Notes: generated by a model not told the origin, from the sequence alone. A DNA stretch of 23,006 nt from Amarobacter sp035326025 (GCA_035326025.1 DAOKYT010000043.1:1-23006); one strand, 5' to 3'; shown: positions 1 to 6,865, counted from the stretch's first letter. Translations and numbers: made by a program.

Positions 1-61
1 CACGGCGAGATACTGCGGCCGGCGGCATGACGCCGGGTCGTGCCGCAAGGAGTGAACGCGG

Positions 62-127
62 ATGCCGGTCGAGCGGATAATCCTCACTGATCTCGTGGAT
101 CGATTCATCGCGGAGAATTCTCGATGA
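62..127 (+). CDS. possible 21-codon small ORF
   Basis: An ATG with an AAGGAG motif 9 nt upstream opens a 21-residue ORF (MPVERIILTDLVDRFIAENSR) ending in TGA. The composition looks protein-like (amphipathic, with a mix of charged and aliphatic residues), but the ORF is too short to identify. In the same frame, sequence from the window edge ends at a TGA at 53-55, which could be the tail of an upstream gene. The small ORF could therefore be a real microprotein, a remnant, or chance. Nothing else was recognised in positions 1-123. Confidence 0.2.
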   Translation: MPVERIILTDLVDRFIAENSR

Positions 128-180
128 GGCACTCCACCTGGCGGGCCGGGACTGCACTGGCGTGCCATATGCTACCCATG

Positions 181-459
181 GTGATGAATCAAGAGCCGAT
201 CGATCGGAGACGTGAACGGTCGGTCGCGACCGATCGGCCCTTTTACTCGATCCTCCTGCTCGTTTTCGGTCCTGTGGTCCAGTTTGGCGGGTGGCTTGCG
301 GCATTCACGGACATCGGAGCGGCCATGGCAATTGGCGGCGCCTTGATGAGTGTCGCGGGAGGGCTGGTATACCCAACGCCACGGCGCATCTTGGCTGCTG
401 GAATCGGTGTGTTCGCAGGCGGAGGATGGATATTGGCCTTACCAGTGGTCGTGAAGTAA
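181..459 (+). CDS. small hypothetical membrane protein, three predicted TM segments
   Basis: This is a protein of about 92 residues with no recognised family. After a charged, arginine-rich cytoplasmic start (IDRRRERSVATDRP) there are three hydrophobic stretches: FYSILLLVFGPVVQFGGWL, an Ala/Gly-rich IGAAMAIGGALMSVAGG, and ILAAGIGVFAGGGWILALP. It is probably an integral inner-membrane protein. The start is uncertain. Candidates are ATG 178, GTG 181 and ATG 184; the reading frame is also open back to an ATG at 124. A TATGCT box at 168-173 lies 7 nt before GTG 181, the leaderless spacing seen elsewhere in this window, so 181 is listed. The stop TAA abuts the GTG start of the next gene, which suggests co-transcription. 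Function unknown. Confidence 0.55.
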   Translation: MMNQEPIDRRRERSVATDRPFYSILLLVFGPVVQFGGWLAAFTDIGAAMAIGGALMSVAGGLVYPTPRRILAAGIGVFAGGGWILALPVVVK

Positions 460-945
460 GTGGCGCCGGCGGTGCGACAGCGCTCTCTGAGTCTGATCGC
501 CGGTGCGCTCGTCCTGGCTTTGTGCGTCAGCTGTGGTGATGCAACTGACGCACGGCCAGTGACACGCGAAGAGGCTGAGCACGCCCTGGCCGATATCGTC
601 GCCATCGCCAGGTCGGGCAACTTCGATGCCTTGTGCTCGTACCAGGGCGTTAACCAGGCGATGTGCGAGCGCCAGCTGGAGTTCACCGGAGTCCCTGCTC
701 CGTCGACAGCGCCTGCCGTCGCGTCGTTACGCGAGCTCCGGGCTGACCCGCATTCCGGGCTCGTCCTTCGCCTGTGCGGGACGAAGGATTCGGGACAGCA
801 ATACGTCAGCGATCTCGCCGTTTGGCGAGTAGACGGCAAGATCGAGGTCCAAAACCCGGTGTACTGGTCCGGGACCCTGATCCAGGAGTTGGTCCCGGGG
901 GAGACTGCGCTCGCGCAGCGGCAGCCAGTCCCGGAGTGTGGCTAG
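460..945 (+). CDS. putative lipoprotein, unknown function
   Basis: A 161-residue protein starting at GTG directly after the stop of the upstream membrane protein. The N-terminus has basic residues, a hydrophobic stretch and then Cys (LVLALCVSC-GD), which resembles a lipoprotein signal peptide, although the lipobox is imperfect. The mature part begins with a helix-like TREEAEHALADIVAIARSGNFDALC and contains several cysteines (CSYQGVNQAMCERQ, RLCGTKD, and a C-terminal ECG) that could form disulfides outside the membrane. A VWRVDGKIEVQNPVYW stretch near residue 130 looks like a beta hairpin in a small alpha+beta domain. No family recognised. No clear SD is visible, so expression may depend on coupling to the upstream gene. 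See the findings for the in-frame sequence after its TAG. Confidence 0.6.
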   Translation: MAPAVRQRSLSLIAGALVLALCVSCGDATDARPVTREEAEHALADIVAIARSGNFDALCSYQGVNQAMCERQLEFTGVPAPSTAPAVASLRELRADPHSGLVLRLCGTKDSGQQYVSDLAVWRVDGKIEVQNPVYWSGTLIQELVPGETALAQRQPVPECG

Positions 946-1114
946 CGGCAATCGGTAGGAAGGCCCCGGGAGACCGCGCTCCAGCAACACGGCCACCCCG
1001 ACCCGCAGGGAGTCATCGAGCGGCTCGATCGCATGGGCGGCAGCTGAACGGAGCAACTTTCCCGGCCTTCGTAACGTCTGGAAAGCCAGGACACGCAAGG
1101 AGGACTCGCCCGAG

Positions 1115-2119
1115 ATGCGCGCGATCGGCCACTTCGCCCGGAACCGTCGAGCTGCTGCAAGCGCTATAGCGGTTGCGGTGGTTGCGATGGGCGTCGCGGC
1201 CACTGTCATGGCGCGGCCGGACATTCCCGGTGCCGGAAAGCCGGGAGGTACCGCGGTGGCGCCGCAGCCTGATGAAACTTCAACGCCGGGTCCTGGCGAC
1301 CGAGCCGCACTCGGAATCTGCGACTCCGAAGAGGCTCTTTGCGCACTTCCAGCGCGATTCGCGAACAACCTCTACGATGGCGCCGCGTGGCCGCTGGAAG
1401 ACAGGCTGCTTCCTTCCGAAGCAGCCTGTTCCGAAGCCGGGATCTCCCCGGTGCTTCGGGCATCCGCCTGCGCAGGGGGCGGCACCGGTGCCCGGGCGGC
1501 TGGCTACACGGTGACCGGGCTCGGGAAGCGCCCGGCACTGCTGGAGCGGCAGGAATTCCTGGACCTGGTCGAGTCCTGGCGAGCGCTTGCCCGCGGCCGC
1601 GACCTCGCGCCCCTGTCGGTGGCGTGTGGCATCACCGCAGCCGATACCATCGACTGTCAGAGCGCCGCGGTCGCCGTCGCGCTCCGGGATAGTTCCGCCG
1701 GGCCAGTCGACGCTGTGTTCGTCTTTTTCGTCCGGCGCGATCCCGCGGGGAACTGGGGCGTCGTAGGAGCGTCCGGCGGCCTTCCCGATGGCGCGGTCCT
1801 CACCGGCGGACCCGAACGCCGCCTGATGTCCGGCTGGACCGGAAACCCCACCGGAGCCTGGTATTCGAGCTGCTGCCGCCGTCTCCATAGAGGCGGCATC
1901 GCCCGCCCTACCCCACTCCGACCCCCGCGAACGCTTCGTCCACCAGCCGGTGTACCTCCTCGTCCGCCAGGCTGGTCACCCGGCCGTCGTCGTACTCGCG
2001 CATTACCAGGTCCAGCATCCGCATCAGCCGCGGGTCGCGCTTCTCCAGCCCCGCCGCCTCGGCCGGGCGGTGCTTCCGCATCCACATCAGTAGCCCGGCC
2101 GCGCCGCTCTTGTCGGTGA
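1115..2119 (+). CDS. putative secreted/membrane-anchored protein with unreliable 3' end
   Basis: The start is well supported: AAGGAGG lies 11 nt upstream of ATG 1115. The protein begins with a basic N-terminus and one hydrophobic segment (AIAVAVVAMGVAATVMA), a signal peptide or anchor. A Pro/Gly-rich linker and a Cys-containing domain follow (ICDSEEALCALPARFANNLY, SEAACSEAG, RASACAGG, SVACGITAADTIDCQ), then a strand pair VDAVFVFFVRRDPAGNWGVVGA near residues 205-226. The last ~78 codons, from about 1886, are Arg/Pro/Ala-rich, pass through a hairpin, and run antisense into the next gene. They are probably not real protein, and the true end probably lies before about 1890. The Cys-rich secreted style resembles the upstream lipoprotein. 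Function unknown. Confidence 0.5.
   Translation: MRAIGHFARNRRAAASAIAVAVVAMGVAATVMARPDIPGAGKPGGTAVAPQPDETSTPGPGDRAALGICDSEEALCALPARFANNLYDGAAWPLEDRLLPSEAACSEAGISPVLRASACAGGGTGARAAGYTVTGLGKRPALLERQEFLDLVESWRALARGRDLAPLSVACGITAADTIDCQSAAVAVALRDSSAGPVDAVFVFFVRRDPAGNWGVVGASGGLPDGAVLTGGPERRLMSGWTGNPTGAWYSSCCRRLHRGGIARPTPLRPPRTLRPPAGVPPRPPGWSPGRRRTRALPGPASASAAGRASPAPPPRPGGASASTSVARPRRSCR
1874..1898. terminator. hairpin between convergent genes
   Basis: TGCCGCC pairs with GGCGGCA, and TCT pairs with AGA inside it, with one bulged G and a CCAT loop. That gives a 10-bp GC-rich stem. It lies just past the stop of the minus-strand synthase gene (1908) and inside the nominal 3' end of the plus-strand ORF. 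A bidirectional terminator is the simplest reading. There is no good U-tract on either side. Confidence 0.45.
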
Positions 2120-3257
2120 TGGCCACCCCGGGGGGCCGGTTCAGCAGCCGGGTCGTGTCGAACGGGTTGTAGATCTCCTCGTCCTTGATCATCCCGTCCG
2201 CGTGGATCCCCGCGCGGGTCACGTTGAAGTTGTCACCGACGAAGGGCAGCCGCTGGTCCACCACCTCGCCGATCTCCCGGTAGTAGTCCGCGATCTCGCT
2301 GATCACCGTCGTGTCCATCCCGTGCGTCTCGCCGGTCAGCCCGATGAGCCAGAACACCAGCGCCTCGATCGGCGTGTTGCCGCTGCGTTCGCCGATGCCG
2401 AGCAGCGTCCCGTTGTTCGAACTTGCGCCGTACAGCCAGGCCGCCACCGCGTTCGGGATGATCGCGTCCAGGTCGTTCTGCCCGTGGAACTCCAGCGCCT
2501 CCGAAGGCACCCCGCCCTCGGTCTTCAGCAGGTGCGTCAGCCGGGGGATGCCGCGCGGCAGCGCCGCGTGCGGGTCGGGCACGCCCACGCCCATCGTGTC
2601 CGGGTAGCGCACCTTCACCTGGATGCCAGCCTGCCTTCCCCGCTCCATCAACGCCTGCACGAAGGGCAGCACGACGCCATGGAAGTCCGCCCGCGTGCTG
2701 TCCTCGATGTGGCAGCGCGGCACCACGCCGTCGGCCAGCGCCGCGTCGACCACTTCCAGGTAGCCCGCGACCACCGCCTCGCGCGTCGAGTTCAGCTTCT
2801 TAAAGATGTGGTAGTCCGAGATCGAGGTGAGGATGCCGGTCTCCTTGAGCCCCGCCGCCCGCACGAGCTGGTAGTCCGCCATCGTCGCCCGGATCCACCC
2901 CGTGATCTCCGGGAAGCGGTAGCCCAGCTGCTGGCAGCGTTCCACCGCCTCCCGGTCCTTCCTCGTATAGAGAAAGAACTCAGACTGCCGGATCATACCC
3001 CCCGGGCCGCCCAGGCGGTGCAGCAGTCCGTACAGGTGGACGATCTGTTCGACCGTGTATGGCGCCCTGCTCTGCTGCCCGTCGCGGAAGGTCGTGTCGG
3101 TAATCCAGATGCGCTCCGGCGGGTCGAGCGGGACCGGTTCGCGTTCGAACTGGACCAGCGGCGGCATCGTGTAGGGGAACGCGTCGCGGAAGTAGTCGGG
3201 GCCTTCCTGCGAGGAATGGTCGCCCGGTTTCGCATAGGTAAGCCAGCTGGGTGCCAT
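1908..3257 (-). CDS. Re-citrate synthase / homocitrate-isopropylmalate synthase family enzyme
   Basis: A 449-residue DRE-TIM metallolyase (HMGL-like) that condenses acetyl-CoA with a 2-oxo acid. The catalytic motif DTTFRDGQQ is at residues 54-62, followed by a long conserved stretch RLGGPGGMIRQSEFFLYT and the metal-site region EFHGQNDLDAIIPNA around 256-270, then SSNNGTLLGIGERSGNTPIEA. It lacks the C-terminal LeuA-dimer allosteric domain of leucine-pathway IPMS. The N-terminal pattern (YFRDAFPYTMPPLVQF) and GQQSRAPYT resemble, from memory, the Re-citrate synthase clade known from clostridia, Syntrophus and Dehalococcoides, so citrate formation from oxaloacetate is the leading guess; homocitrate synthase is the alternative. 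ATG 3257 is preferred because AGGAG lies 12 nt upstream, but the frame is open back to ATG 3299. The usual HxH metal pair appears as HGQ. Confidence 0.85.
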   Translation of the reverse strand: MAPSWLTYAKPGDHSSQEGPDYFRDAFPYTMPPLVQFEREPVPLDPPERIWITDTTFRDGQQSRAPYTVEQIVHLYGLLHRLGGPGGMIRQSEFFLYTRKDREAVERCQQLGYRFPEITGWIRATMADYQLVRAAGLKETGILTSISDYHIFKKLNSTREAVVAGYLEVVDAALADGVVPRCHIEDSTRADFHGVVLPFVQALMERGRQAGIQVKVRYPDTMGVGVPDPHAALPRGIPRLTHLLKTEGGVPSEALEFHGQNDLDAIIPNAVAAWLYGASSNNGTLLGIGERSGNTPIEALVFWLIGLTGETHGMDTTVISEIADYYREIGEVVDQRLPFVGDNFNVTRAGIHADGMIKDEEIYNPFDTTRLLNRPPGVAITDKSGAAGLLMWMRKHRPAEAAGLEKRDPRLMRMLDLVMREYDDGRVTSLADEEVHRLVDEAFAGVGVG

Positions 3258-3286
3258 GGTGTTTGGGTGCTCCTGTGGTGGTTTGG

Positions 3287-3302
3287 TGATTGTATACAAT
3301 CA
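3287..3302. promoter_or_regulatory. GntR-type palindromic operator
   Basis: TGATTGTATACAATCA is a perfect 16-bp palindrome. Its core TTGTATACAA matches TNGTNNACNA, the operator form typical of GntR-family (FadR/FCD) regulators. It lies 30 nt upstream of the synthase start (3257) and contains TACAAT on either strand, a possible -10 element, so a bound repressor would block transcription. The divergent pdxA-family gene starts 115 nt away on the other side. No GntR gene is present in the window. Confidence 0.65.
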
Positions 3303-3404
3303 TGACGCCACGCCCGTGACTACTCCCCAAATGCCAATATCGCCAGCCCGAGCCATAGCCCCGGAGCCGCTTGTCCGGGGGTCACACTCAGATGGCGCGC
3401 CTGC

Positions 3405-3410
3405 TACTGT
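3405..3410 (+). promoter_or_regulatory. TACTGT -10-like box, leaderless start of the pdxA-family gene
   Basis: TACTGT (TAnnnT) ends 6 nt before ATG 3417, so a transcript would begin at or next to the start codon. No SD is visible and the -35 region is weak. Confidence 0.4.
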
Positions 3411-3416
3411 GTCGCC

Positions 3417-4370
3417 ATGGCCCTCCCTCACCTCGTTCTCACCATGGGCGACCCCTCCGGCATCGGCCCCGAAGTGGTCGCCAAGGCCCTTGCCCGCCCG
3501 GAGGTCCACGAGATCGCACGCGTCACGGCCATTGGTGATGGCGGCCTCCTCCGCTCGTGGGCCAGGAGGCTCAGCGCCAGCTTCGACGTCCCGGTGATCC
3601 AGCCGGTTCCGGCTCCCGCGGACGGCTACCCGGTTGGCCAGCTCTCGGCCGATTCTGCCCGCGCCGCCCACGCATGGATCGAACGAGCCGCCCGCATGTG
3701 CCTCGCCGGCGAGGCCGACGGCATGGTCACCGCCCCGGTGAACAAGAAGGCCTTCCAGCTGGCCGGCATCGCCGATACCGGCCACCAGGAGGTCCTCCAA
3801 CGGCTCAGCGGGGCGCCCCATGTCGCCACGATGCTCGTCTCGGGCAACCTCCGCTGCATGCACCTCTCCACCCACAAGCCGCTTCGCGAGGCCTGCGCCT
3901 TCGTCACCCGCGCGAACGTCTTCCGCGCCGTCGAACTCACACACCGTCACTTTGTCCGCTGGGGGTTCGAGAGCCCCCGCATCGCCGTCGCCGCGCTCAA
4001 CCCCCACGCCAGCGACGACGGCCTCATCGGCCGCGAGGAGCTCGACGAGATCGCGCCCGCCATCGCCGATGCCCGCGCCCGCGGCATCGACGCCACCGGC
4101 CCCCACCCGGCCGACTCGGTGTTCAACCAGGCGATCGCCGGCCGCTATGACGTGGTAGTCGTCATGTACCACGACCAGGGCCACATCGCGATCAAGGTCC
4201 ACGGCTTCGAACGGAGCGTCAGCGTCAACCTCGGCCTGCCCTTCATCCGCACTTCGGTCGACCATGGCACGGCGTTCGACATCGCCGGGCAGGGCATCGC
4301 CGGCGCCACCAGCATGGTCGAAGCCATCCGCCTGGCCGCCTCCCTCGCGACCGGCTCCCACCTCAGCTGA
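3417..4370 (+). CDS. pdxA: 4-hydroxythreonine-4-phosphate dehydrogenase family (PdxA)
   Basis: A 317-residue protein, close to the family's usual ~330. PdxA oxidises 4-phosphohydroxy-L-threonine in the DXP-dependent route to pyridoxal 5'-phosphate, in the cytoplasm. Near the N-terminus is MGDPSGIGPE. The three metal-binding histidine regions are all present: DTGHQEVL, ALNPHASDDGLIG and MYHDQGHIAIKV, followed by NLGLPFIRTSVDHGTAFDIAG. The YHDQGHI form also occurs in the PdxA2 relatives that oxidise phosphorylated sugar acids such as D-threonate 4-phosphate, so the exact substrate is less certain than the family. ATG 3417 places MGDPSG at the expected distance, and translation looks leaderless. 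It is transcribed divergently from the synthase across the GntR-type operator. Confidence 0.88.
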   Translation: MALPHLVLTMGDPSGIGPEVVAKALARPEVHEIARVTAIGDGGLLRSWARRLSASFDVPVIQPVPAPADGYPVGQLSADSARAAHAWIERAARMCLAGEADGMVTAPVNKKAFQLAGIADTGHQEVLQRLSGAPHVATMLVSGNLRCMHLSTHKPLREACAFVTRANVFRAVELTHRHFVRWGFESPRIAVAALNPHASDDGLIGREELDEIAPAIADARARGIDATGPHPADSVFNQAIAGRYDVVVVMYHDQGHIAIKVHGFERSVSVNLGLPFIRTSVDHGTAFDIAGQGIAGATSMVEAIRLAASLATGSHLS

Positions 4371-4374
4371 TGTC

Positions 4375-4403
4375 TTGCAGGGCAGTGCCCTACGTCCTAC
4401 CCT
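4375..4403 (+). promoter_or_regulatory. promoter of the RHH-PIN toxin-antitoxin pair
   Basis: TTGCAG (4375-4380) and TACCCT (4398-4403) are separated by 17 nt, a good sigma70/sigmaA-type arrangement. The -10 ends 6 nt before the antitoxin ATG (4410), so the mRNA is probably leaderless. The promoter begins just past the pdxA stop. Confidence 0.55.
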
Positions 4404-4409
4404 ACATCC

Positions 4410-4688
4410 ATGAAGAAGACGAGCGTCTACCTGTCCGACGAGGACCGCGCCCGGCTTGCCCGGCTCGCCGAGCGCGAAGGCAAGTCGCAGGCGCTTGTCC
4501 TCCGCGAGGCCCTCGCCCTGTACGACGCGTCCCACCCGGACAGGAACTTCGAAATCTTCGACGCGTTCAACGACCTGGATCTCCCGCCGCTCCCGGACTT
4601 CAAGACGCCTCAGGAGTTCCAGGACTGGCTCGATACCGAGGGACTCAAGGGATTTGGCGAAGACGGCCTGGAAGAGCCGGGCACGTGA
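4410..4688 (+). CDS. ribbon-helix-helix antitoxin (CopG/VapB-like)
   Basis: A 92-residue protein. The N-terminal ~45 residues (KKTSVYLSDEDRARLARLAE, then GKSQALVLREALALY) fit an RHH/MetJ-Arc DNA-binding fold: a short beta strand with alternating residues, then two helices with KSQALV between them. The C-terminal half is acidic and probably unstructured until bound (FEIFDAFNDLDLPPLPDF, LDTEGLKGFGEDGLEE), as expected for a region that wraps and neutralises a PIN toxin. Its stop overlaps the next start as GTGA, so the two are translationally coupled. Type II antitoxins of this kind normally repress their own promoter. The partner role is inferred from domain and context. Confidence 0.75.
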   Translation: MKKTSVYLSDEDRARLARLAEREGKSQALVLREALALYDASHPDRNFEIFDAFNDLDLPPLPDFKTPQEFQDWLDTEGLKGFGEDGLEEPGT

Positions 4689-5116
4689 GGCTCATCGTCG
4701 ATACAGGCCCGATCGTCGCCCAGGCTGAACGGTTCCACCCGTACAAGGCCGCCGCGCGCCGCATTCTCCTCTCCGAACCTGAGGTGCCGATTCTCTCCCC
4801 GATGATGGCCGCCGAGATCGACCACTTTCTGACGCGCCGCGCAGGGGTGGGAGGCAACAGGACGTTCCTTCGCGATCTCGCCGCCGCGCGCTACGAGGTG
4901 CCCTGTCTCGAGCCAGCCGGCTACCTCGCCGCGGACACGCTGAACGACCGCTACGCTGCCCTCAACACCGGCCTCGCCGATCTCTCCATCGTCATCCTCG
5001 CCGCGCGCTACCGCACCAACCGCATCCTCACCTTCGACCAGCGCCACTTCCGCCTCCTGCGCCCAATCCAGGGCGGCACGTTCACGCTGCTCCCGTTCGA
5101 CACGCCCGCGTCGTGA
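4685..5116 (+). CDS. PIN-domain ribonuclease toxin (VapC-like)
   Basis: A 143-residue PIN-domain protein. Four acidic positions typical of the Mg2+-dependent RNase active site are visible: Asp6 in LIVDTGPIV, Glu in MMAAEIDHFL, Asp in GLADLSIVILAARY, and Asp in ILTFDQRHF. VapC toxins usually cut tRNA or rRNA. GTG 4685 is chosen because it overlaps the antitoxin stop by 4 nt and puts the first catalytic Asp at residue 6; the open frame further upstream is only the shadow of the antitoxin. All acidic residues are intact, so the toxin looks functional. The PIN fold is clear; the target is unknown. Confidence 0.8.
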   Translation: MRLIVDTGPIVAQAERFHPYKAAARRILLSEPEVPILSPMMAAEIDHFLTRRAGVGGNRTFLRDLAAARYEVPCLEPAGYLAADTLNDRYAALNTGLADLSIVILAARYRTNRILTFDQRHFRLLRPIQGGTFTLLPFDTPAS

Positions 5117-5150
5117 ACTCTGGTACAATCACCTCGTGCCCAGCCCGTTC

Positions 5151-5201
5151 ATGCCTCCGGTGATACCAACCCCGCGTCAATCACGCGGGGCTGCCATTTA
5201 G
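5151..5201 (+). other. possible leader ORF with internal hairpin upstream of cimA
   Basis: A 16-codon ORF, MPPVIPTPRQSRGAAI, lies 75 nt before cimA. Inside it CCCCGCG (5170-5176) pairs perfectly with CGCGGGG (5184-5190) around a 7-nt loop. A TACAAT box at 5124-5129 could start a transcript just upstream. The hairpin may simply terminate the vapC transcript, or act as an attenuator. The ORF has no SD and the hairpin has no U-run, so neither role is secure. Confidence 0.3.
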
Positions 5202-5275
5202 CGGCGCCTTTCCCCTTCTGCTTCCCCGTTCGCAATCGCACCGTACCCTGCTGATAGGAAAGGACTTCCCGCGCC

Positions 5276-6865
5276 ATGCCGACCGACCGCGTCCAGCTCT
5301 ACGACACCACCCTTCGCGATGGCTCCCAGATGGAGGGCATCTCCCTCTCCGTCGAGGACAAGATTCGCATCACGAAGAAACTGGATGAGCTCGGGCTGGA
5401 GTGGATCGAGGGCGGCTTCCCCGGTTCGAACCCCAAGGATGCCGAGTATTTCCGCCGCCTCCGGGATGTGAACCTTCGCACTGCCAGGGTCAGCGCCTTC
5501 GGCGGCACCCGCAAACCCGGCATCACCTGCGAAACCGACGCCAACATCCAGAGCCTCGTCGCCGCCGAAACCCCGGGGGTCACCCTCGTCGGCAAGGCCA
5601 GCATGTACCAGGTCCGCGAAATCCTCGAGACCAGCGCCGAGGAAAACCTCGCCATGATCGCCGACACCGTCTCCTACTTCAAACAGCTTGGCAAGACCGT
5701 CTTCTTCGATGCCGAGCACTTCTTCGACGGCTTCTTCGATGACCCCGACTACTCCCTCCAGTGCCTGGCCACCGCCGCACGCGCGGGCGCCGATGCCCTC
5801 GTACTGTGCGATACCAATGGCGGGATGACCACCCGCGCCATGCTCGAAGCGATCGAGCGCGTCCAGCAACGCGTGAACGATACCCGCCTCGGCATCCACC
5901 TCCACAACGACGCCGGCCTCGCGGTCGCCAATTCGCTCCACGCCGTCGAAGCCGGTGTCTGGCAGGTCCAGGGCTGCGTGAACGGCTATGGCGAACGCTG
6001 CGGCAACGCCGATATCCTCACGATCCTCGCCAACCTCAAGGTGAAGATGGGCCTCAACGTCGTCGAGGACGAGCAGCTCGCACGCCTTACCGAGGTCGCT
6101 AACTACGTCTCCGAGCTCGCGAACATGGTGCCCAATCCCCAGGCGCCCTACGTCGGCGCTTCCGCCTTCGCCCACAAGGCCGGCTACCACGTCGCCGGCA
6201 TCATGAAGGACGAGCGCGCCTACCAGCACATCGACCCCGCCCTCGTCGGCAACTCCTCCCGTGTCCTGGTTTCCGAGCTCTCCGGCCAGCGCAACCTGAT
6301 CATGAAGCTCCAGGAGATGGGCATCGATTTCCCCCTCTCCCAGGACGAGATTAAGAAACTCCTCGAACTTGTGAAGGAAAAGGAGAGCCAGGGCTACCAG
6401 TATGAAGGCGCCGAGGCCAGCTTCGAGATGCTCGTCCGCCGCGGCCTCCCCGGCTACCGTGCGCCCTTCGAGCTCGAGGACTTTGTCATCGTCGAACGCC
6501 GGCGCCGCAGCCACGAACAGTCCCACCTCAACGAGATGCTCGCCGAGGCGATGGTCAAGGTTGTCGTCGATGGCGTGATGCACCACACCGCCCACGAGGG
6601 CAACGGCCCCGTAAACGCCCTCGACGGCGCCATCCGCAAGGCGCTCGTCCAGGTCTACCCGCAGCTCGAGCAGGTCAAGCTTGTCGACTACAAGGTGCGC
6701 ATCCTCGATAGCCAATCGGCCACTGGCGCCCGCGTGCGCGTCCTCATCGAAAGCACCGACGGCAACCGCTACTGGACCACCGTCGGCTCCTCCACCGACA
6801 TCATCGAGGCTTCGTGGCTGGCACTCGCCGATGCGCTTGAATTCGCCCTGAACGTCGAGCGCTGA
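5276..6865 (+). CDS. cimA: (R)-citramalate synthase
   Basis: A 529-residue protein, the usual length for CimA, which condenses pyruvate and acetyl-CoA to (R)-citramalate as the first step of the threonine-independent isoleucine pathway. The HMGL-like TIM barrel starts with YDTTLRDGSQMEGISLS (DTTLRDG at 10-16) and carries the intact metal pair in HLHNDAGLAVANS (His208, His210), then VNGYGERCGNADI. A C-terminal LeuA-dimer/allosteric domain spans about residues 380-525, ending in a serine-rich WTTVGSSTDIIEASWLAL stretch, and is probably the site of isoleucine feedback. AGGAAAGGA lies 11 nt before the ATG, and TACCCT at 5244-5249 is a candidate -10. The start SVEDKIRITKKLDELGLEWIEGG-type sequence (split here across residues 26-48) separates it from leucine IPMS. 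LeuA is unlikely. Confidence 0.9.
   Translation: MPTDRVQLYDTTLRDGSQMEGISLSVEDKIRITKKLDELGLEWIEGGFPGSNPKDAEYFRRLRDVNLRTARVSAFGGTRKPGITCETDANIQSLVAAETPGVTLVGKASMYQVREILETSAEENLAMIADTVSYFKQLGKTVFFDAEHFFDGFFDDPDYSLQCLATAARAGADALVLCDTNGGMTTRAMLEAIERVQQRVNDTRLGIHLHNDAGLAVANSLHAVEAGVWQVQGCVNGYGERCGNADILTILANLKVKMGLNVVEDEQLARLTEVANYVSELANMVPNPQAPYVGASAFAHKAGYHVAGIMKDERAYQHIDPALVGNSSRVLVSELSGQRNLIMKLQEMGIDFPLSQDEIKKLLELVKEKESQGYQYEGAEASFEMLVRRGLPGYRAPFELEDFVIVERRRRSHEQSHLNEMLAEAMVKVVVDGVMHHTAHEGNGPVNALDGAIRKALVQVYPQLEQVKLVDYKVRILDSQSATGARVRVLIESTDGNRYWTTVGSSTDIIEASWLALADALEFALNVER

Noticed and set aside
2202..3305. 367-codon plus-strand ORF antisense to the synthase
   Set aside because: His/Arg/Val-rich composition typical of the complementary frame of a GC-rich gene; no motif.
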